Assembly (NCBI GenBank): GCA_023229545.1
Contig: JALNZB010000003.1
Location: 62,001-126,000 of the forward strand
Direction of reading: 5' to 3'
From: Sulfuritalea sp.
Lineage (GTDB): Bacteria > Pseudomonadota > Gammaproteobacteria > Burkholderiales > Rhodocyclaceae
Length of the DNA: 64,000 nucleotides
The position numbers were made by a program, and so were the translations under genes. The notes under the pieces were generated by a model. It did no database searches. It was given only the letters and a program-made list of their open reading frames with translations, and was not told the origin of the DNA. Positions 8,086 through 17,456 of the stretch are shown one piece after another (position 1 is the first letter of the stretch; each line of letters opens with the position of its first letter).

Positions 8086-11036
8086 TTCCGCCGGCCCCCA
8101 AGAAAAGCCAGAATGCCGCTGCGCGGCTTCATTCCCGGATAGGGCTTCATCGGCTCGAACTGCGGCGATGTATTTTGCAAACCCGGCGCCGTCTCGTCGG
8201 CGCCGACTTTGTAAATCCGTACCCGCACGTCGTACCAGGCCGCCTGGCCGGTAATCGGATCGGAGTTGGAAATACGGCGAGCCGAGTCGACGCTGACGGG
8301 AAGTTCTTCCGAGATCAGGTGGTTGAGCAGAAAGCCTAGCTGCGATTCGTTGGCGTCGGGCGTCAGGTTCCACGCGCCCGCCGCCTTGCCGATGGCATTC
8401 CAGGTCCACACCGTGCCGGGTTCCACCGCCTCCGAGTGGCGCACCATGCAGCGCACCTTGCCCCACTGCGACTCGACCCAGATCCAGTCGCCGTCGCCGA
8501 TGCCCTGCTGGCGCGCGGTGCGGGTATTGACGTAGAGATAGTTGTGGGTGTGTATCTGTCGCAGCCAGGCGTTCTGCGAATCCCAGGAGTGATACATCGC
8601 CATCGGTCGCTGCGTCACCGCCGCCAGCGGGTACTTGTGCTTGTCGGTGACCTGCGCTTCGAGCGAATCGTAGTAAAAGGGCAGCGGATCGAAGTAGGTC
8701 TCGATGCGCTTTTTCAAGTGCTCCGGCGGCTTGCGCGTCAGCCCCTTGCCCTGGGCGGCACAGCGGAAGCGTTGCAGCACTTCGGAATACAAGTGGATCA
8801 GGATCGGCTCGGCGTAGCGTGTGATGCTGTGGCGCTGCGACCATTCGAGATAGCCCTTGTTCCAGTTGCGCATGTACTGATAGGACTTGGGCAGCTCGTA
8901 GTGGAAAACGCAGTTGTTCCGGGCGTACATCTCCCACTGGTTCGGGTTCGGCTCGCCGCGCAAAAACTTCTCGCCGCCCTTGCCGCGCCAGCCCGCCAGA
9001 AAACCGATGCCAGAGCCCGGCTCGGTTTCCCAATTGGTGATGAAATCCGGATAGTCGCGGAACTTGCGCTCGCCGGTCGGCGTGACAAAGGCCGGCAGCT
9101 TCAGGCGCGTGCCCAGCTCGATCAGCACCTCCTGAAACGGCTTGCAGTCGCCCGACACCGGCAGCACGGGAATGCGCACCGAGTCGACCGGACCGTCGAA
9201 CTCGGAAATCGGCCGGTCGAGCATGGACATCACGTCATGCCGCTCAAGATAGGTGGTATCCGGCAGGATCAGGTCGGCGTAGGCCGTCATCTCCGAATGG
9301 AAGGCGTCGCATACAACCAGGAAGGGAATCTTGAATTCCTCGTTGCCGTCCTTGTCACTGACCTTGTCATTCAGCATCCGCCGCACTTCGGCGGTATTCA
9401 TGGTCGAGTTCCACGACATGTTGGCCATGAAGATCAGCAGCGTGTCGATGCGGTAAGGGTCGCCGCGCCAGGCATTGGTGATGGCGTTGTGCATCAGGCC
9501 ATGCACCGACAGCGGATACTCCCAAGAGAAGGCCTTGTCGAGACGCACCGGGCTGCCGTCAGCGTTAACAAACAAATCATCCGGGTCGGAAGGCCAGCCC
9601 AGCACCATGCCGTCGAGCGGATGGTTGGGCTGAACACCCCGCGCATCGTTGGGCGTGCGGGCACAAGGGGGAATCGGACGCGGGAAAGGCGCCTTGTGGC
9701 GGAAGCCGCCGGGGCGGTCGATAGTGCCCAGCAATGACATCAATATCGCCAGCGCGCGAGTGGACTGGAAGCCGTTGCTGTGTGCCGCGAGGCCGCGCAT
9801 GGCGTGGAAGGCCACCGGATTGCCGGTCACTGTTTCGTGCTCGTTGCCCCAGGAATCGGTCCACGCTATCGGCAGTTCGATCTTTTGATCGCGCGCGGTG
9901 ACGCCCATCTCGTGCGCCAGGCGACGGATGATCTCGACCGGAATGCCGGTGATCTGGCTCGCCCACTCCGGCGTGTAGTCCTTGACCCGTTCATGCAGCA
10001 GCTGAAAGGCCGGCTTCACCGGCGTGCCGTCAGCGAGCTTGAACTCACCCAGCAGGTAAGGATCGGCGCCAGCCTGGTGCGTTACCACCGGTCGATCGCT
10101 ATTGCGATCCCACCAGAGCTTGTCCTGCGGTTCATAGCAGGCTTCTTCCGTCGGTATATCGGTGCGCACGAAAAAGCCGAACTCGTCGGATGTCGAGCTG
10201 ACGTTGATCAACTGCCCGGCATTGCTGTAGCGGACCAGAAACTCGCGATCATAGAGGCCGGTGGCGATGATCTCGTGAATGATGGCCAACAGCAGCGCAC
10301 CATCGGTGCCGGGGCGAATCGGCACCCATTCGTCGGCAATCGCCGAATAACCGGTGCGCACCGGATTGATCGAAATGAAGCGCCCACCATCGCGCCTAAA
10401 CTTCGACAGCGCAATTTTCATCGGATTCGAGTGATGATCTTCGGCGGTCCCGATCATGACGAACAGCTTGGCGCGATCCAGGTCCGGCCCGCCGAACTCC
10501 CAGAACGAGCCGCCGATGGTGTAAATCATGCCGGCCGCCATGTTCACCGAACAAAAACCGCCGTGTGCCGAATAGTTGGGCGTGCCAAACTGGCGGGCAA
10601 ACATGCCGGTCAGCGCCTGCATCTGGTCGCGACCGGTAATCAGCGCAAATTTCTTCGGATCGGTGGCGCGAATTCGGCCCAAACGCTCGGCAAGCGTGGC
10701 AAAGGCCTCATCCCAGGTAATTTCTTCAAAGTCGCCGGCACCGCGCTCGGCCCCGGCCCTGCGTTTCAGGGGCTTCAACAGGCGTGCCGGCGAATACTGT
10801 TTCATGATGCCCGACGAGCCCTTGGCACAGATCACGCCCTTGTTCAGCGGGTGATCCGGATTGCCGTCGATATAGCGCACCACGCCGTCGCGCAGGTGCA
10901 CCCGGATGCCGCAGCGGCAGGCGCACATGTAGCAGGTCGTGTTCTTGACCTCCTGAACCGGAGATGATGAGGCGTTGGCAGCTTGCATGAAGGAATTTGT
11001 CGTCCGCGCGAACGGGTACCTAGAAAAGCTTGACAT
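8082..11036 (-). CDS. soeA: Sulfite-oxidizing enzyme molybdopterin subunit SoeA
   Basis: 984 residues of the DMSO-reductase superfamily. The N-terminal [4Fe-4S] motif CYMCACRC with a later VICAKG is present, followed by the molybdopterin domains and the C-terminal dinucleotide-binding domain. No twin-arginine signal precedes the cluster, so the enzyme is cytoplasmic, as known for SoeABC and unlike periplasmic PsrA/PhsA. It oxidizes sulfite to sulfate. The longest start (11036) is given; the ATG at 10988 (MQAANASSS) also fits, and neither has a strong ribosome binding site. It is the first gene of soeABC and faces a divergent gene across a 143-base region with nested inverted repeats. Confidence 0.9.
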   Translation of the reverse strand: MSSFSRYPFARTTNSFMQAANASSSPVQEVKNTTCYMCACRCGIRVHLRDGVVRYIDGNPDHPLNKGVICAKGSSGIMKQYSPARLLKPLKRRAGAERGAGDFEEITWDEAFATLAERLGRIRATDPKKFALITGRDQMQALTGMFARQFGTPNYSAHGGFCSVNMAAGMIYTIGGSFWEFGGPDLDRAKLFVMIGTAEDHHSNPMKIALSKFRRDGGRFISINPVRTGYSAIADEWVPIRPGTDGALLLAIIHEIIATGLYDREFLVRYSNAGQLINVSSTSDEFGFFVRTDIPTEEACYEPQDKLWWDRNSDRPVVTHQAGADPYLLGEFKLADGTPVKPAFQLLHERVKDYTPEWASQITGIPVEIIRRLAHEMGVTARDQKIELPIAWTDSWGNEHETVTGNPVAFHAMRGLAAHSNGFQSTRALAILMSLLGTIDRPGGFRHKAPFPRPIPPCARTPNDARGVQPNHPLDGMVLGWPSDPDDLFVNADGSPVRLDKAFSWEYPLSVHGLMHNAITNAWRGDPYRIDTLLIFMANMSWNSTMNTAEVRRMLNDKVSDKDGNEEFKIPFLVVCDAFHSEMTAYADLILPDTTYLERHDVMSMLDRPISEFDGPVDSVRIPVLPVSGDCKPFQEVLIELGTRLKLPAFVTPTGERKFRDYPDFITNWETEPGSGIGFLAGWRGKGGEKFLRGEPNPNQWEMYARNNCVFHYELPKSYQYMRNWNKGYLEWSQRHSITRYAEPILIHLYSEVLQRFRCAAQGKGLTRKPPEHLKKRIETYFDPLPFYYDSLEAQVTDKHKYPLAAVTQRPMAMYHSWDSQNAWLRQIHTHNYLYVNTRTARQQGIGDGDWIWVESQWGKVRCMVRHSEAVEPGTVWTWNAIGKAAGAWNLTPDANESQLGFLLNHLISEELPVSVDSARRISNSDPITGQAAWYDVRVRIYKVGADETAPGLQNTSPQFEPMKPYPGMKPRSGILAFLGGRRK

Positions 11037-11052
11037 CTTAACTAAAATCTCG

Positions 11053-11109
11053 ATCCGGGCATGAGGGGATAATTTCTATCCCAAGATCAGCAACAATAAT
11101 TGCCCGGAT
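11053..11109. promoter_or_regulatory. Nested inverted repeats between soeA and the divergent gene
   Basis: ATCCGGGCA (11053-11061) is matched by its exact complement TGCCCGGAT (11101-11109). Inside this pair lies a second palindrome, GGGATA-loop-TATCCC (about 11066-11082). The element occupies the centre of a divergent intergenic region, where a regulator binding site would be expected, but no regulator can be named. Confidence 0.4.
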
Positions 11110-11179
11110 TCCGCCAGCCGCTGTAGAGTAGCCGCCCCATGGTTAATGCGGGCAGACCACTGCTTGAAGACGAATTGCG

Positions 11180-11584
11180 ATGAACATTCCTGACTTCACC
11201 GATACCGACCGGAAAATCGTTAGCCGGATTCTGCTCGAGCGTTACAACCGCCTGGTCACTATACAGTCGGCCGATGTCGAACTGCAACTGACACCGCCCA
11301 GCGAAGTACTGACCACCTGCCCAACGCTTTACTGGAGCGAACTTGGCGCCGAGTTCATCGTCAGCAAGGTGGCCGACCAGCGTTACCGCTGCCAGTTCTT
11401 CTATTCAGCCAATGAGCAATTCGGCACCGGTAGGGATGTCTATGACAGTCTCGTCGACTGCGTGGTCACTCTCTTGCGTGTTCAAGCCGACCACCAGACG
11501 ACACGCGCGACAAAGATAACAGAGGTGCTCGGTACGCGTAAAACCCTTCGGGATGACGACTACGACGGCCCGCTGGTGATATGA
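11180..11584 (+). CDS. Hypothetical protein
   Basis: 134 residues, no signal peptide, membrane segment or cysteine-rich motif; I do not recognise a family. The sequence is soluble and of mixed charge with a C-terminal DDDYDGPLVI. Start ATG at 11180 follows GACGAATTGCG, a weak ribosome binding site. It is divergent from soeA and lies just before the phosphoesterase gene on the same strand, so the two may be cotranscribed. Coding is supported by position, normal codon use and the lack of a better frame. Confidence 0.6.
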   Translation: MNIPDFTDTDRKIVSRILLERYNRLVTIQSADVELQLTPPSEVLTTCPTLYWSELGAEFIVSKVADQRYRCQFFYSANEQFGTGRDVYDSLVDCVVTLLRVQADHQTTRATKITEVLGTRKTLRDDDYDGPLVI

Positions 11585-11609
11585 CTCCGGTTTGTACCGG
11601 CCATGCGCC

Positions 11610-12140
11610 GTGAAGGTCTGCATTCTCTCCGACAGCCATGATCGCGGCCCGCTGATGGCGGCGGCGGTCGCTGCCGCCAGAGCCGACGGCGCCGAGGCCG
11701 TAATTCATTGCGGCGACATCATCGGCGGCAACACGCTCAAAGCCTCGCTCAAGCTCGGCCTGCCGATCCACGCCGTGCATGGCAACAATCTCGGCGATCC
11801 GGTTTCGATTGCGCGCATGGCATGCCATTCGGAAGGCCTGCTGCACTACCACGGTCAGGATGCCGAGCTCGAACTCGGCGGACGACGCATTTTCCTCACT
11901 CACTATCCGCACATCGGACACGGCATGGCCTGCACCGGTGATTACGATCTGGTCTGCTACGGTCACAGCCACAAGACGGAAATCCGCCAACAGGCCAACG
12001 TCAGGGGCGGCCTCACCTGGCTGGTCAATCCCGGCACCGTCGCCGGCCTCGGAGCGCCCGCAGCGACCTGGATCCTCGGCGACCTGGAGACGCTGGAATT
12101 CGATATCCGAACGATTAGGGAAACGAAGGTCGGGGACTGA
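11610..12140 (+). CDS. YfcE/MJ0936-type metallophosphoesterase
   Basis: About 176 residues. The calcineurin-like phosphoesterase motifs are all visible: ILSDSHD near the start, then HCGDIIGG, HGNN, LTHYPHIGHG and GHSHKTEI, followed by LVNPGT. These supply the ligands of the two-metal site. Small family members hydrolyse phosphodiesters in the cytoplasm; the natural substrate is unknown. The GTG at 11610 (VKVCILSDSHD) is chosen because family proteins begin directly at this strand; a TTG at 11592 would add six residues. No functional link to the flanking sulfur genes is evident. Confidence 0.88.
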   Translation: MKVCILSDSHDRGPLMAAAVAAARADGAEAVIHCGDIIGGNTLKASLKLGLPIHAVHGNNLGDPVSIARMACHSEGLLHYHGQDAELELGGRRIFLTHYPHIGHGMACTGDYDLVCYGHSHKTEIRQQANVRGGLTWLVNPGTVAGLGAPAATWILGDLETLEFDIRTIRETKVGD

Positions 12141-12329
12141 AAATAACCATCCGCACATAGGGCCTTCTTTGGTGTGTCATGTGCATCGCATGGCCCCGGA
12201 AAAAGCCGCCATATTCCACCCCTGGAACGCATTCAGCTTTTCTATCCGAACATTGGAAGATTACTGGAGCTAGGGCGATGAATCCGGTAATATCCGCGCC
12301 ACTCAAGAACCTCTTTCAGGGAGCTCGAT

Positions 12330-13625
12330 GTGACGGCTTCAATCGCAACAGGCCAGACGATCCTTGTCGTCGGCGGCGGCATCTCCGGCATGACCGCAGC
12401 CCTCGAAGCTGCTGAATGCGGCAAGCGGGTGATCCTGGTCGAAAAGACCCCTTCGCTCGGCGGTCGTACTGCCCAGCTTTATCGCTACTTTCCCAAGATG
12501 TGCTATCCGTCCTGCGGGATGGAAATCAACCTGAAGCGCATCAAGGGCAACCCGAACGTGCGGGTGATGACCATGACGGAAGTCACCGCAGTTTCAGGGT
12601 CGCGCGGCAACTACGCCGTGACGCTGAAGGTCTCGCCGCGCTATGTCACCGAAAACTGCACCGCCTGCGGCGAGTGCGGCAAGGCGGTGACCAGCGAAGT
12701 CGCCGATACCTTCAACTACGGCCTGAGCAAGGTCAAGGCGGCCTACCTGCCGAACGCCATGGCCTACCCGCAACGCTACGTCATCGATCCGTCGATTGCC
12801 GGCACCGCCGAGGGCGAAGCCGCCAAGGCCGCCTGCAAGTACAGCGCGGTCGACCTCGGCATGAAGGAAGACACCGTTCAGCTCAACGTCGGCACCGTGG
12901 TCTGGGCCACCGGCTGGCGGCCCTACGATGCCAACAAGATTCAGCCCTACGGCTACGACCGCTTCGCCAATGTCATCACCAGCGTCGAGTTCGAGCGCCT
13001 GTGCGACCCGCATGGCCCCACCGGCGGCAAGATTCTGCGCCCCGGCGACGGCAAGGAAGCGAAGAACATCGCCTTCATCCAGTGCGCCGGCTCGCGCGAC
13101 GAAAACCACCTGCCCCACTGCTCGCGCATCTGCTGCATGGCCTCGCTCAAGCAAACGCAGTATGTGCGCGAAGCCTATGGCGAGGGCGAGAATGCCGGCA
13201 AGTCGACGATTTACTACATCGACATCCGCGCCATTGACCGCTTCGAGGACTTCTACCAGATGGTGCAGAAGGACCCGACCGTCAGCTTCGTCAAGAGCAA
13301 GGTGGCGAAGATCGTCGAAAACAAGGAAAACGGCAACCCGATCCTGCACGGCGTCGATACCGAGGGCTATCACCGTTACGACACCGAACATGACCTGGTG
13401 GTGCTGGCCGTCGGCATGGAACCGGAAGTGACGGGCGTGAAACTGCCCGACGACATCATCCTCGATTCGTCCAACTTCATCGAGGGCTCCAAGGATGGCG
13501 GCATGTTCGGCGCCGGCGCCGCATCCAGCCCGCTCGACGTCAATCGCGCCGTGCAAAGCGCCACGGCAGCCAGTCTCAAGGCGATTCAAGTGATCCATAA
13601 AACTGCTTCCACGGAGGCCGCATAA
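12330..13625 (+). CDS. qmoA: Quinone-modifying oxidoreductase-like subunit QmoA (HdrA-type flavoprotein)
   Basis: 431 residues. The dinucleotide-binding motif VVGGGISGMTAALEAA is at about residues 10-26, followed by LVEKTPSLGGR. A cysteine pair follows (KMCYPSCGME), then CTACGECGK and, further on, CAGSRDE and CSRICCMASL, matching HdrA/QmoA iron-sulfur ligands. QmoA with QmoB exchanges electrons between APS reductase and the quinone pool. The GTG start is preceded by CAGGGAGCTCGAT. It is the first of four closely spaced genes with qmoB, hdrC and hdrB, close to aprBA and sat. The alternative name HdrA-like is equally correct structurally; the linkage to apr argues for Qmo. Confidence 0.9.
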   Translation: MTASIATGQTILVVGGGISGMTAALEAAECGKRVILVEKTPSLGGRTAQLYRYFPKMCYPSCGMEINLKRIKGNPNVRVMTMTEVTAVSGSRGNYAVTLKVSPRYVTENCTACGECGKAVTSEVADTFNYGLSKVKAAYLPNAMAYPQRYVIDPSIAGTAEGEAAKAACKYSAVDLGMKEDTVQLNVGTVVWATGWRPYDANKIQPYGYDRFANVITSVEFERLCDPHGPTGGKILRPGDGKEAKNIAFIQCAGSRDENHLPHCSRICCMASLKQTQYVREAYGEGENAGKSTIYYIDIRAIDRFEDFYQMVQKDPTVSFVKSKVAKIVENKENGNPILHGVDTEGYHRYDTEHDLVVLAVGMEPEVTGVKLPDDIILDSSNFIEGSKDGGMFGAGAASSPLDVNRAVQSATAASLKAIQVIHKTASTEAA

Positions 13626-13627
13626 TC

Positions 13628-15877
13628 ATGGCCGACAACAAATTTGCCGCTTACATCTGCTCCGGCTGCGGCATCGGCGACACGCTCGATATCGCCGGCC
13701 TGGAGAAGATTGCCACCAGGGAAGGCAAGATGGCGCTGGTCAAGAGCCATCCGTTCCTGTGCAACGCCGAAGGCGTTCAACTCATCAAGGATGACATCGA
13801 GAAGGAAGCCGTCACCCACATCTGCGTCGCTGCCTGTTCGCGCCGCGCCAAGACCGAAGCTTTCAACTTCCCGACCGTGTCCATGTCGCGCGCCAATCTG
13901 CGCGAGGGCGTGCTCTGGGTCGTCGCCGAAGGCGCCGAGCATGATGAAGTCCGCCAGGAAATGGCCGAGGACTACATCCGCATGGGTTGTGCCGAAGTCA
14001 AGAAAATGAGCCTGCCCCAGGGCAATGCAAAGCGTGACCAGACCCAGAACAAGACCATCCTGGTCGTCGGCGGCGGCATGTCCGGCATGACGGCGGCGCT
14101 GGCGTCGGCCGAAGCCGGCTATGAAGTAGCACTGGTCGAGAAGACCGCAGCGCTGGGCGGCTTCGCCGGCAAGCTGTGGAAGCGCGTTCCGTTCAGCAGC
14201 CCCTACGCCGATCCGCAAGCCACCGGCGTCGCCGAGATGGCCGCCAAAATCAGCGCCAATGGCAGGATCAAGGTGCATCTGAATACGACGGTCGCCGAGA
14301 CCGGCGGCGCTCCCGGTCGCTTCAAGGTCAAGCTGGCGCAGGAATCCGGCGTTGTCAATGACATGACCGTCGGCGCCATCATCCAGGCCAGCGGTTTCAC
14401 CCCCTACGATATGGCCAAGCTGCCCGAACTCGGCGCCGGCCAGGCCAACGTGGTCGATCAAGCCGGGCTCGAAGCCATGGCTTGCGCGGCCAACGGCGGC
14501 GCCATCAAGCGCGCCGACGGCAAGGAAGTGAAATCGGTGGTGTTCGTGCAATGCGCCGGCCAGCGCGACGAGACGGGAACTCACCTGGCCTACTGCTCCG
14601 GCCACTGCTGCGCGACCAGCATCAAACAGGCGATGTACTTCAAGGACGCCAATCCCGAGGTTGACACCGTGGTCGTGTATGACGACCTGCGGGTACCGGG
14701 CATGGGCGAGGACTTCTATCGCAGCGCCCAAAAGAAGGGCGTGGTCTTCACCAAGGGCAAGGCTTCCAAAGTCACCGGCGGCGACTCGTGCAAGGTCGAG
14801 TTTACGGACCTGATCCTCGACGAACCGACCTCGGTCGACGCCGATCTGGTGGTGCTCGCCACCGGCCAGGTGGCCAATGCCGGCGTCAATCTCGATGCCT
14901 GGACGGAGGTCAATACCGCAGCCGAAGGCGGCAACGAGGAAGCCAAGCAGAAGCGCAGCGAGATGAAGACGATTTCCGTCCTCAACCTCGACTACCGCCA
15001 AGGCCCTGACGTGCCGCAGTTCAAGTACGGCTTCGCCGACTCGCACTTCATCTGTTTCCCCTACGAAACGCGCCGCACCGGCATCTACGCCGCCGGCCCG
15101 ATGCGCCGACCGATGGACATGTTGCAGGCCACCGAAGACGCCACCGGCGCCGCGATGAAAGCCATCCAGGCAGTCGAAAACGCTGCCCAGGGCCGCGCCG
15201 CCCATCCGCGCGCCGGCGACCTGTCCTACCCGATAGTCCGCCTTGAGGGCTGCACCCAGTGCAAGCGCTGCACGGTGGAATGCCCGTTTGGCGCCATCGA
15301 CGAGGACGAAAAACGCTTTCCGGTGTTCAACGAAGAGCGCTGCCGCCGCTGCGGCACCTGCATGGGCGCCTGTCCGGTGCGCGTCATCTCCTTCGAGAAC
15401 TACTCCTGCGACACCGTCGGCATGCAAGTCAAGGCCGTCAATGTGCCGGACGAGGACGAGGAGAAGCCACGCATCCTGATCCTCGCCTGCGAGAACGACG
15501 CCTACCCGGCGCTCGACATGGCGGGCGTGCAGCGACTGACCTACTCGGCCTACGTTCGGGCGATCCCGGTGCGTTGCCTCGGTTCGGTCAACACCATCTG
15601 GATCACCGACGCGCTCAACCAGGGCTTCGACGGCGTGATGATGATGGGCTGCAAGAAAGGTGACGACTACCAGTGCCATTTCGTCAAGGGCTCGGAAATG
15701 GCTTACTACCGCTTGAGCAAGATCGGCGATACGCTGACCCAGCTCGGGCTGGAACCAGAACGCGTGGTCACCGAGGAAGTTGCCATCACCGACAATGCGC
15801 GCGTGGCCAAGCTGATCAACGACTATGCCGCCCAGTTAAACGATCTTGGCCTGTCGCCCATGAAGGGCTTTGGTTGA
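13628..15877 (+). CDS. qmoB: Quinone-modifying oxidoreductase-like subunit QmoB (HdrA/MvhD fusion)
   Basis: 749 residues. An N-terminal segment with the cysteine pair YICSGCGIGD precedes the FAD motif VVGGGMSGMTAALASAE (about residue 143). Two [4Fe-4S] motifs follow near residues 541-585 (CTQCKRCTVECPFG and CRRCGTCMGACPVR). From about residue 616 there is an MvhD-like domain with LACENDAYPALD and MMGCKKGDDYQCH. This order is that of QmoB. The gene starts two bases after qmoA stops. With QmoA it would handle electrons from AprBA during APS formation from sulfite. Confidence 0.92.
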   Translation: MADNKFAAYICSGCGIGDTLDIAGLEKIATREGKMALVKSHPFLCNAEGVQLIKDDIEKEAVTHICVAACSRRAKTEAFNFPTVSMSRANLREGVLWVVAEGAEHDEVRQEMAEDYIRMGCAEVKKMSLPQGNAKRDQTQNKTILVVGGGMSGMTAALASAEAGYEVALVEKTAALGGFAGKLWKRVPFSSPYADPQATGVAEMAAKISANGRIKVHLNTTVAETGGAPGRFKVKLAQESGVVNDMTVGAIIQASGFTPYDMAKLPELGAGQANVVDQAGLEAMACAANGGAIKRADGKEVKSVVFVQCAGQRDETGTHLAYCSGHCCATSIKQAMYFKDANPEVDTVVVYDDLRVPGMGEDFYRSAQKKGVVFTKGKASKVTGGDSCKVEFTDLILDEPTSVDADLVVLATGQVANAGVNLDAWTEVNTAAEGGNEEAKQKRSEMKTISVLNLDYRQGPDVPQFKYGFADSHFICFPYETRRTGIYAAGPMRRPMDMLQATEDATGAAMKAIQAVENAAQGRAAHPRAGDLSYPIVRLEGCTQCKRCTVECPFGAIDEDEKRFPVFNEERCRRCGTCMGACPVRVISFENYSCDTVGMQVKAVNVPDEDEEKPRILILACENDAYPALDMAGVQRLTYSAYVRAIPVRCLGSVNTIWITDALNQGFDGVMMMGCKKGDDYQCHFVKGSEMAYYRLSKIGDTLTQLGLEPERVVTEEVAITDNARVAKLINDYAAQLNDLGLSPMKGFG

Positions 15878-15897
15878 GATAAAGGAGCTTGACGAGA

Positions 15898-16521
15898 ATG
15901 AGTGATCTGAACACCCAAGCCGTTGCGCGCTACAAGAACAACTTCCTCAGGGAAGTCGAGGAGCGCGTCGAAGAAGGCAACATGGTCAAGATGTGCATGC
16001 AGTGCGGCGTCTGCGCCGGCTCCTGCCCCTTCGGCCCGCACTGGCAGCATTCGCCGCAAAAGATCTTCATGATGATCCGCGCCGGCAAGCGCGAGGAGTT
16101 GCTGACGTCCGACTCGATGTGGATGTGCACCTCCTGCTACAACTGCATCGTGCGCTGCCCGCGCAAGCTGCCGATCACCCACATCATCCACGGTCTGGCC
16201 AACTACGCCCACCGCCTCAAGCTGGTACCCAAGGGCCAGCCGACACGCGATGTCACCAAGCTGTTCTGGGACAATCTGATGAAGGTCGGGCGCATCAACG
16301 AACTGACTTTTTCCCTGGCGCTGTATTTCAAGGACGGTCTGGTGCAGGGGATCAAGAACTCGCTAGCCATGCAAAGTGCCGGTCTGGGGCTGCTGAAGGC
16401 CGGGCGCCTGAACCCGATGGAAATCTTCGGTGGCCACAAGTGCAAGGAGCAAAGCGGTATTCACCGAATGATTGCCAAGGCGCGCGAAATTGAAGACGGC
16501 CGCCGGGGCCTGCTGGCCTGA
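15898..16521 (+). CDS. hdrC: HdrC-type iron-sulfur subunit of the Qmo-like complex
   Basis: 207 residues. Two ferredoxin-type clusters, CMQCGVCAGSCPFG near residue 32 and CTSCYNCIVRCPRK near residue 76, match HdrC and the N-terminal half of QmoC. No membrane helices follow, so the HdrE-like membrane half of QmoC is absent. The ATG at 15898 is chosen over a TTG at 15889 because AAAGGAGC lies about 10 bases before it. It passes electrons between QmoAB and the HdrB-type subunit encoded next. The arrangement qmoAB-hdrCB is known from Gram-positive sulfate reducers. Confidence 0.88.
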   Translation: MSDLNTQAVARYKNNFLREVEERVEEGNMVKMCMQCGVCAGSCPFGPHWQHSPQKIFMMIRAGKREELLTSDSMWMCTSCYNCIVRCPRKLPITHIIHGLANYAHRLKLVPKGQPTRDVTKLFWDNLMKVGRINELTFSLALYFKDGLVQGIKNSLAMQSAGLGLLKAGRLNPMEIFGGHKCKEQSGIHRMIAKAREIEDGRRGLLA

Positions 16522-16537
16522 CAGGAGATTGAGACGA

Positions 16538-17440
16538 ATGGCTAAGAAACAGTATGCTTTCTATCCGGGCTGCTCTTCGCAGAAGGGCGCCTCGGCCGCG
16601 AACTACATCGCTTCATTTGGCGTCATGTGCGACAAGCTCGGCATCCAGTTAAACGAAGTTCCCGACTGGAACTGCTGCGGCGCATCCATCGGCTACGGCG
16701 AGGGCGGCGAGCTGCCGCGCATGGTGCTCAACGCGCGTAATCTGGCCATTGCCGAAAAGGAACTGCCCGGTCAGGACATCGTCTCCGGCTGCCCGGCGTG
16801 CTGGCTGGGCTTGCGTGAGGCCGTGGACCGCCTGCACGAGCACCCGCAGATGAAGACCGATACCAACGAGGCTCTCAAGGAAGTCAACCTGACCTATCAG
16901 GGCACGAGCAACGCCAAGGCCCGTCACATGACCGAAGTACTGATCGAGGACATCGGCTACGAGGCCATGAAGGCTGCCGTCGTCAAGCCGCTCGATGGCG
17001 TCAAGATTGCCGGCTATGTGGGTTGCCAGGCCAATCGTCCCTATGGAATCGCCGGCGAATCCTTCGAGAACCCGCTGTATCTCGACAGGATGATCGAAGC
17101 GGTTGGCGCCGAGGCGGTTCCCTACGAGCAGAAGGTCGCCTGCTGTGGCGGCGCACTGGCCTTTTCGGAACCGGAAAAGTCGCAGAACCTGATTCGCCAG
17201 ATCGTCGAATCAGCCTATGACAACGGCGCCGACATGATCGCCACACCCTGCCCGCTGTGCCAGGCCAACGTCGAAATCTATCAGGCGGAAATCAACAAGA
17301 AGCATGGCACCAAGCTGGCCATGCCGGTGCTCTACTATTCACAGTTGCTGTCCGTCGCCTTCGGCGGCAGCATCAAGGAAGCCGGCCTCAACGGCCAGCT
17401 GCTCCGCGCGGAACAGCTGGAGAAGATCGCCGGCAAGTAG
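16538..17440 (+). CDS. hdrB: HdrB-type CCG-domain subunit
   Basis: 300 residues with two cysteine-rich CCG domains. The first comprises PGCSSQKG, NCCGASIG and SGCPACW; the second GCQANRP, VACCGGALAF and CPLCQAN. In heterodisulfide reductase these bind the non-cubane [4Fe-4S] pair that reduces CoM-S-S-CoB; here the physiological disulfide or acceptor is unknown. The ATG at 16538 follows ACAGGAGATTGAGACGA; an earlier opening overlapping hdrC adds only unrelated residues. It ends the qmoAB-hdrCB row. Confidence 0.88.
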   Translation: MAKKQYAFYPGCSSQKGASAANYIASFGVMCDKLGIQLNEVPDWNCCGASIGYGEGGELPRMVLNARNLAIAEKELPGQDIVSGCPACWLGLREAVDRLHEHPQMKTDTNEALKEVNLTYQGTSNAKARHMTEVLIEDIGYEAMKAAVVKPLDGVKIAGYVGCQANRPYGIAGESFENPLYLDRMIEAVGAEAVPYEQKVACCGGALAFSEPEKSQNLIRQIVESAYDNGADMIATPCPLCQANVEIYQAEINKKHGTKLAMPVLYYSQLLSVAFGGSIKEAGLNGQLLRAEQLEKIAGK

Positions 17441-17456
17441 TTCGCAAGCGATTCAA

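Noticed and set aside
8082..11036. Possible periplasmic polysulfide/thiosulfate reductase instead of SoeA
   Set aside because: No twin-arginine motif precedes the iron-sulfur cluster, so a periplasmic enzyme of the Psr/Phs type is unlikely.
13586..15679. A 697-codon minus-strand open frame opposite qmoB
   Set aside because: Shadow of qmoB with Ala/Gly/His/Asp-rich translation and no recognisable start context.
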